From Rhodoluna sp. KAS3 (GTDB taxonomy: Bacteria; Actinomycetota; Actinomycetes; Actinomycetales; Microbacteriaceae), in contig NZ_AP026910.1 in NCBI RefSeq assembly GCF_026000575.1, positions 930,001-994,000 of the forward strand: DNA of 64,000 nt, read 5' to 3'. The notes under the pieces are model-generated. The model was not told the origin of the DNA. It worked only from the letters and a program-made list of their open reading frames with translations, and did not search any database. This document shows positions 61,067 to 64,000 of this stretch, piece by piece (the stretch's first letter is position 1; every line of letters starts with the position of its first letter). Made by a program: the position numbers and the translations under genes.

Positions 61067-62680
61067 CTACTTCGATTCTGCGGTCTGGTCTGACTCAATG
61101 CGCGGGAATAGCGGCTCAAGCGCGGTCAGCGCAGTTCCGCTAGGCAACTGAGACCAAGTGGCCGCCTCAGTCAAGATTTGGCTGTCGAGGTCTCCCAAAC
61201 CGGCGCCCAGAGCAGACCACAGCTTTGCGGTTGCCTTTGGTGTGATTGGGTTCAACAACACAGCAAGCACGCGAAGACCCTCAGCGGTGGTGTTCAGCAC
61301 AGTACCCAAACGCTCGCGGTTGGCCTCATCTTTGGCCAAAACCCAAGGCTCTTGAACCGTGATGTAGTTGTTCAGCTCATCAACCAGCGTCCAAATTGCT
61401 GCAATTGCATCCTGGATAGCAACTTCGTCAATTGCCTTGTCAGCCGCAAGGACCGCATCGGCGGCCACTTTTTGAACTGCAAGGTCGGCATCAGAGAATG
61501 CACCAGCGGCTGGCAGGACACCATCAAAGTATTTGTGAATCATGGCGATTGCACGAGAGGCCAGGTTACCGAACCCATTAGCCAATTCGGCTTGGTAGCG
61601 GGCTGATAGGTCTTCCCAAGAGAAGGAGCCATCCTGACCAAAGGCGATTGCCTTCATGAAGTAGTAACGGAATGCGTCCGATCCGAAGGTCTCGGTAATC
61701 TGGCTCGGTGCAATTCCGGTGAGCTTAGATTTGGACATCTTCTCGCCACCAACAAGTAGCCATCCGTGACCAAAAATCTGCTGCGAAGGCTCTAGCCCTG
61801 CTGCCATGAGCATTGCCGGCCAAATCACAGCGTGGAATCGCAGAATGTCCTTACCAACGACCTGAACCGAGGCTGGCCAAAGTGATTCGAAGTTGACCTT
61901 GGCCTCTGCGGAGTCATCTCCATAACCGATAGCGGTGATGTAGTTGAGGAGCGCATCGAACCAGACATAGGTGATGTGGCTGTCGTCCCAAGGAATGTCA
62001 ATTCCCCAGTCAAACTTTTCTTTTGAACGCGAGATTGACAGGTCTTCGAGTCCTCGGCGCACAAACGAGATAACTTCGTTTCGAGCTGAATCCGGCTGAA
62101 TGAATTTCGGGTTGGCTTCGAAGTGAGCCAATAGGCGGTCTTCGAATTCGCTGAGCTTGAAGAAGTAGTTGGTTTCTTGAAGTTTTTCTACCGGCTTTGA
62201 GTGAATAGCGCAGACAGCTTGCCCAGCAAAAGCACCCTCGCCCTCAAGCAGGTCAGCTTCGGTTTTGTACTCTTCGCAGCCAACACAGTAGTTACCTTCG
62301 TACGAACCCCGATAAATGAAACCGGTGTCGTAAAGGTGCTGCAAGAACTTCTGGACAGCCTTTTCGTGACGCGGTTCAGTTGTGCGAATGAAATCCTGGT
62401 TGCGAATATCGATGGTTTCAAGCAACGGCAACCATGCCTCGGCGACCAGTTTGTCAGCCCAGTCCTGCGGAGTGGTCTTGTTAGCCGCAGCAGTGCGCAA
62501 AATCTTCTCGCCGTGCTCGTCAGTGCCGGTCAGCAAGAATGAATTCTCGCCGCGCTGACGGTGCCAGCGTGCCAAAACGTCCGATGCAACCTCGGTGTAG
62601 GCGTGACCGATGTGGGGAGCATCGTTGACATAGAAGATCGGAGTCGTGACGTAGAACGACTTTCCGTTGATATTTGGCAT
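61067..62680 (-). CDS. metG: Methionine-tRNA ligase
   Basis: It charges tRNA-Met. The class I synthetase has HIGH as NDAPHIGHAYTEVASDVLA and KMSKS as GGEKMSKSKLTG. Zinc-type Cys residues lie in NYCVGCEEYKTEADLL and AVCAIHSKP. An alpha-helical anticodon domain follows. It ends without the dimerisation domain of E. coli MetG, as in other short-form enzymes. ATG 62680 gives 537 residues; ATG 62689 is an equally possible start three codons upstream. rsmI precedes it by 27 bases. Confidence 0.94.
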   Translation of the reverse strand: MPNINGKSFYVTTPIFYVNDAPHIGHAYTEVASDVLARWHRQRGENSFLLTGTDEHGEKILRTAAANKTTPQDWADKLVAEAWLPLLETIDIRNQDFIRTTEPRHEKAVQKFLQHLYDTGFIYRGSYEGNYCVGCEEYKTEADLLEGEGAFAGQAVCAIHSKPVEKLQETNYFFKLSEFEDRLLAHFEANPKFIQPDSARNEVISFVRRGLEDLSISRSKEKFDWGIDIPWDDSHITYVWFDALLNYITAIGYGDDSAEAKVNFESLWPASVQVVGKDILRFHAVIWPAMLMAAGLEPSQQIFGHGWLLVGGEKMSKSKLTGIAPSQITETFGSDAFRYYFMKAIAFGQDGSFSWEDLSARYQAELANGFGNLASRAIAMIHKYFDGVLPAAGAFSDADLAVQKVAADAVLAADKAIDEVAIQDAIAAIWTLVDELNNYITVQEPWVLAKDEANRERLGTVLNTTAEGLRVLAVLLNPITPKATAKLWSALGAGLGDLDSQILTEAATWSQLPSGTALTALEPLFPRIESDQTAESK

Positions 62681-62707
62681 GGTTTCCATCTTAACCGAGG
62701 TGTGGCA

Positions 62708-63538
62708 TCAGTTTTTCGATGCTTGACGCTGCTCAAGCACCAACTGGTAGAGCTCACTCTTGCTGGCGCCTGCAGCTGAAGCAATCTCAGCCACGGCCTC
62801 CTTGAGCCTCGCTCCGTCTTCGATTAGCGCCAGTACCTGCTGAATCAGGTCATCCGGCTTAGCTTCGATAACTTCTGCCCCGGCGATTACCAGAACCATT
62901 TCACCTCGAGGTTCGGTGTTCGCCCAAGTAGCTAGCTCGGCAAGTGTGCCTCGCTCGGTATGTTCGAACTTTTTTGTAAGTTCACGCGACACAGATGCTC
63001 TGCGATCAACTCCAAGCTCTGCGGCTGCATCCTGAAGCGATTCAAGGATGCGGTGAGGTGATTCAAAGAAAACCATGGTTCGGGATTCACGTGCCAGAGA
63101 TGCAAAAGTCTTGCGACGGTCGCCGCTCTTTCTTGGCAAAAACCCTTCAAAACTGAATCGGTCCGTTGGCAACCCAGATACGGCGAGCGCACTCAGCACA
63201 GCTGAAGGTCCAGGGATGACCGTTACTTCGATTCCAGCGGCAACGGCTGCGCGTACCAGCAGGAATCCCGGATCACTGACCGTAGGCATTCCAGCATCAC
63301 TAACCACCAAAACCGACTCTTCAGCGGCAATCTCAAGAATCGATTCAATCCGATCGCCTTCGTTGTGTTCGTGAAGGCTGAACAGTCTGGCGTTGAGTTT
63401 GATGCCCAACGAGTTTGCGAGCTTGAGTAGGCTGCGGGTGTCTTCAGCGGCGATAAAACGCGATTCGCGAAGGTGTTCCACCAGACGCGGAGAAGCATCG
63501 GACAGGTTACCAATGGGAGTCGCAGCAAGAATGAGCAC
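62708..63538 (-). CDS. rsmI: 16S rRNA (cytidine(1402)-2'-O)-methyltransferase
   Basis: RsmI methylates C1402 in the ribosomal decoding centre. The 276-residue tetrapyrrole-methylase-fold protein shows LAATPIGNLSDASPRLVEHL, FIAAEDTRSL, VVSDAGMPTVSDPGFLLV and FFESPHRILESL. It starts at GTG 63538. It is divergent from the PMT gene with a 24-base gap; this rsmI-pmt divergence is common in actinobacteria. Confidence 0.94.
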   Translation of the reverse strand: MLILAATPIGNLSDASPRLVEHLRESRFIAAEDTRSLLKLANSLGIKLNARLFSLHEHNEGDRIESILEIAAEESVLVVSDAGMPTVSDPGFLLVRAAVAAGIEVTVIPGPSAVLSALAVSGLPTDRFSFEGFLPRKSGDRRKTFASLARESRTMVFFESPHRILESLQDAAAELGVDRRASVSRELTKKFEHTERGTLAELATWANTEPRGEMVLVIAGAEVIEAKPDDLIQQVLALIEDGARLKEAVAEIASAAGASKSELYQLVLEQRQASKN

Positions 63539-63562
63539 GCTCTATTGTCTAGCATTGGGCAG

Positions 63563-64000
63563 GTGATTGCTTTACTAAACCGGATACGCCACAACACTCG
63601 GATTGTGTCCGCGTTCGAGCGCTGGGCGATGCTTGCCATCATGGGCCTAGCGGCGGTGCTCAGATTATGGAACCTGGGCTACCCAGCCAAACTTGTTTTC
63701 GACGAGACCTACTACGTCAAGGACGCTTGGTCACTCTGGAATACCGGTGCCGAGCGAAGCTGGCCGGAAAACGCCAATCCGGCTTTCGAAGCGGGGCAAG
63801 TCGACACCTATTTGACTGAGCCAAGTTTTGTCGTTCACCCGCCCCTCGGCAAGTGGATTATCGGATTTGGCATGTGGCTCTTCGGCCCAGAAAACCCTGC
63901 ATCTTGGAGGGCATCGGTCGCAATCATCGGCATCGCGATGGTTTACCTGATCTACCTAGTTGCCCGCATCCTGTTCCGATCCAAGTTTTGGGCTATTGCC
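63563..64000 (+). CDS. Dolichyl-phosphate-mannose-protein mannosyltransferase (PMT, GT39), N-terminal part
   Basis: The frame is open to the window edge, giving the first 146 residues. PMT enzymes O-mannosylate exported proteins from polyprenyl-phosphate mannose. The first membrane helix (about residues 22-36) leads into LWNLGYPAKLVFDETYYVKD, whose Asp-Glu pair is the catalytic hallmark. VHPPLGKWIIGFGMWLFG and a second helix follow. GTG 63563 is the likely start, with AGG just before it. The rest lies outside the window. Confidence 0.88.
   Translation, partial: MIALLNRIRHNTRIVSAFERWAMLAIMGLAAVLRLWNLGYPAKLVFDETYYVKDAWSLWNTGAERSWPENANPAFEAGQVDTYLTEPSFVVHPPLGKWIIGFGMWLFGPENPASWRASVAIIGIAMVYLIYLVARILFRSKFWAIA

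Overview
This window looks like chromosome from a small-genome freshwater actinobacterium of the Microbacteriaceae (Luna/Rhodoluna/Aquiluna type). The inference rests on moderate GC, dense gene packing with 1- and 4-base overlaps, many GTG and TTG starts, and an actinobacterial gene set (DUF4245, DUF4307, DUF501, DUF6186, a short-form CysE beside CysK, a PMT-type mannosyltransferase). The species is not determined. There are no rRNA genes, insertion sequences, prophage or CRISPR arrays, and no stretch over 300 bases lacks a gene.

Layout. (1) 1-13250 is a myo-inositol catabolic island: the end of a histidinol/inositol phosphatase, a GntR regulator (IolR-like), then mostly minus-strand genes. 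The main operon reads iolC, a Cgl0158-type barrel aldolase candidate, iolA, iolB, iolD, iolH. A LacI regulator follows, then a second operon with a collapsed ABC-transporter remnant, an iolE-like gene and iolG. Last come a hydroxypyruvate-isomerase-like gene and a Pro1 tautomerase. (2) 13250-15800 holds two small membrane genes, cysK-cysE, and a separately promoted 17-residue cysteine-rich peptide unit ending in a strong hairpin. (3) 15800-24460 holds a desaturase, ychF, an exonuclease, rmuC and a fructose-phosphate node (pfkB-type kinase, glpX, fructose-bisphosphate aldolase). (4) 24460-35040 holds ispH, xseAB, carbonic anhydrase, fumC, a ZIP transporter, an A24 peptidase, phoH, uppS, a TrhA-like protein and greA. 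(5) 35040-46910 holds ilvA, htpX, lemA, two pirins, an unusual short tRNA with a UAA anticodon, ndh, a mycosin-like protease, DUF501, ftsB, eno, hisS and a secreted poly-acidic protein. (6) 46910-64000 is a housekeeping run: mazG, mfd, pth, rplY, an APC permease, prs, glmU, tRNA-Gln, an ABC-F protein, ispE, ksgA, tatD, metG, rsmI and the start of a PMT gene.

How the genes work together. The inositol genes cover oxidation to inosose (IolG), dehydration (IolE-like), ring opening (IolD), isomerisation (IolB), phosphorylation (IolC), a probable aldolase step (Cgl0158-like) and oxidation of malonic semialdehyde (IolA). The only transporter trace is an in-frame fusion of a binding-protein signal peptide to the tail of an ABC ATPase, so uptake must come from elsewhere or the pathway is decaying. 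A ten-base box, TGTCCTAACA, overlaps or adjoins the promoters of iolC and the tautomerase, with near matches before the transporter remnant and gntR. This suggests one regulon that includes the tautomerase.

Most notable: the Cys-rich micropeptide unit (15610-15763), the transporter deletion scar (4476-4766), a peptidyl-tRNA hydrolase that seems to need a CTG start, a ZIP transporter that seems to need an ATT start, a class I-shaped UAA tRNA, an enolase terminator inside the first codons of ftsB, and a secreted protein with a 37-residue Asp/Glu tail encoded by 12-bp repeats.
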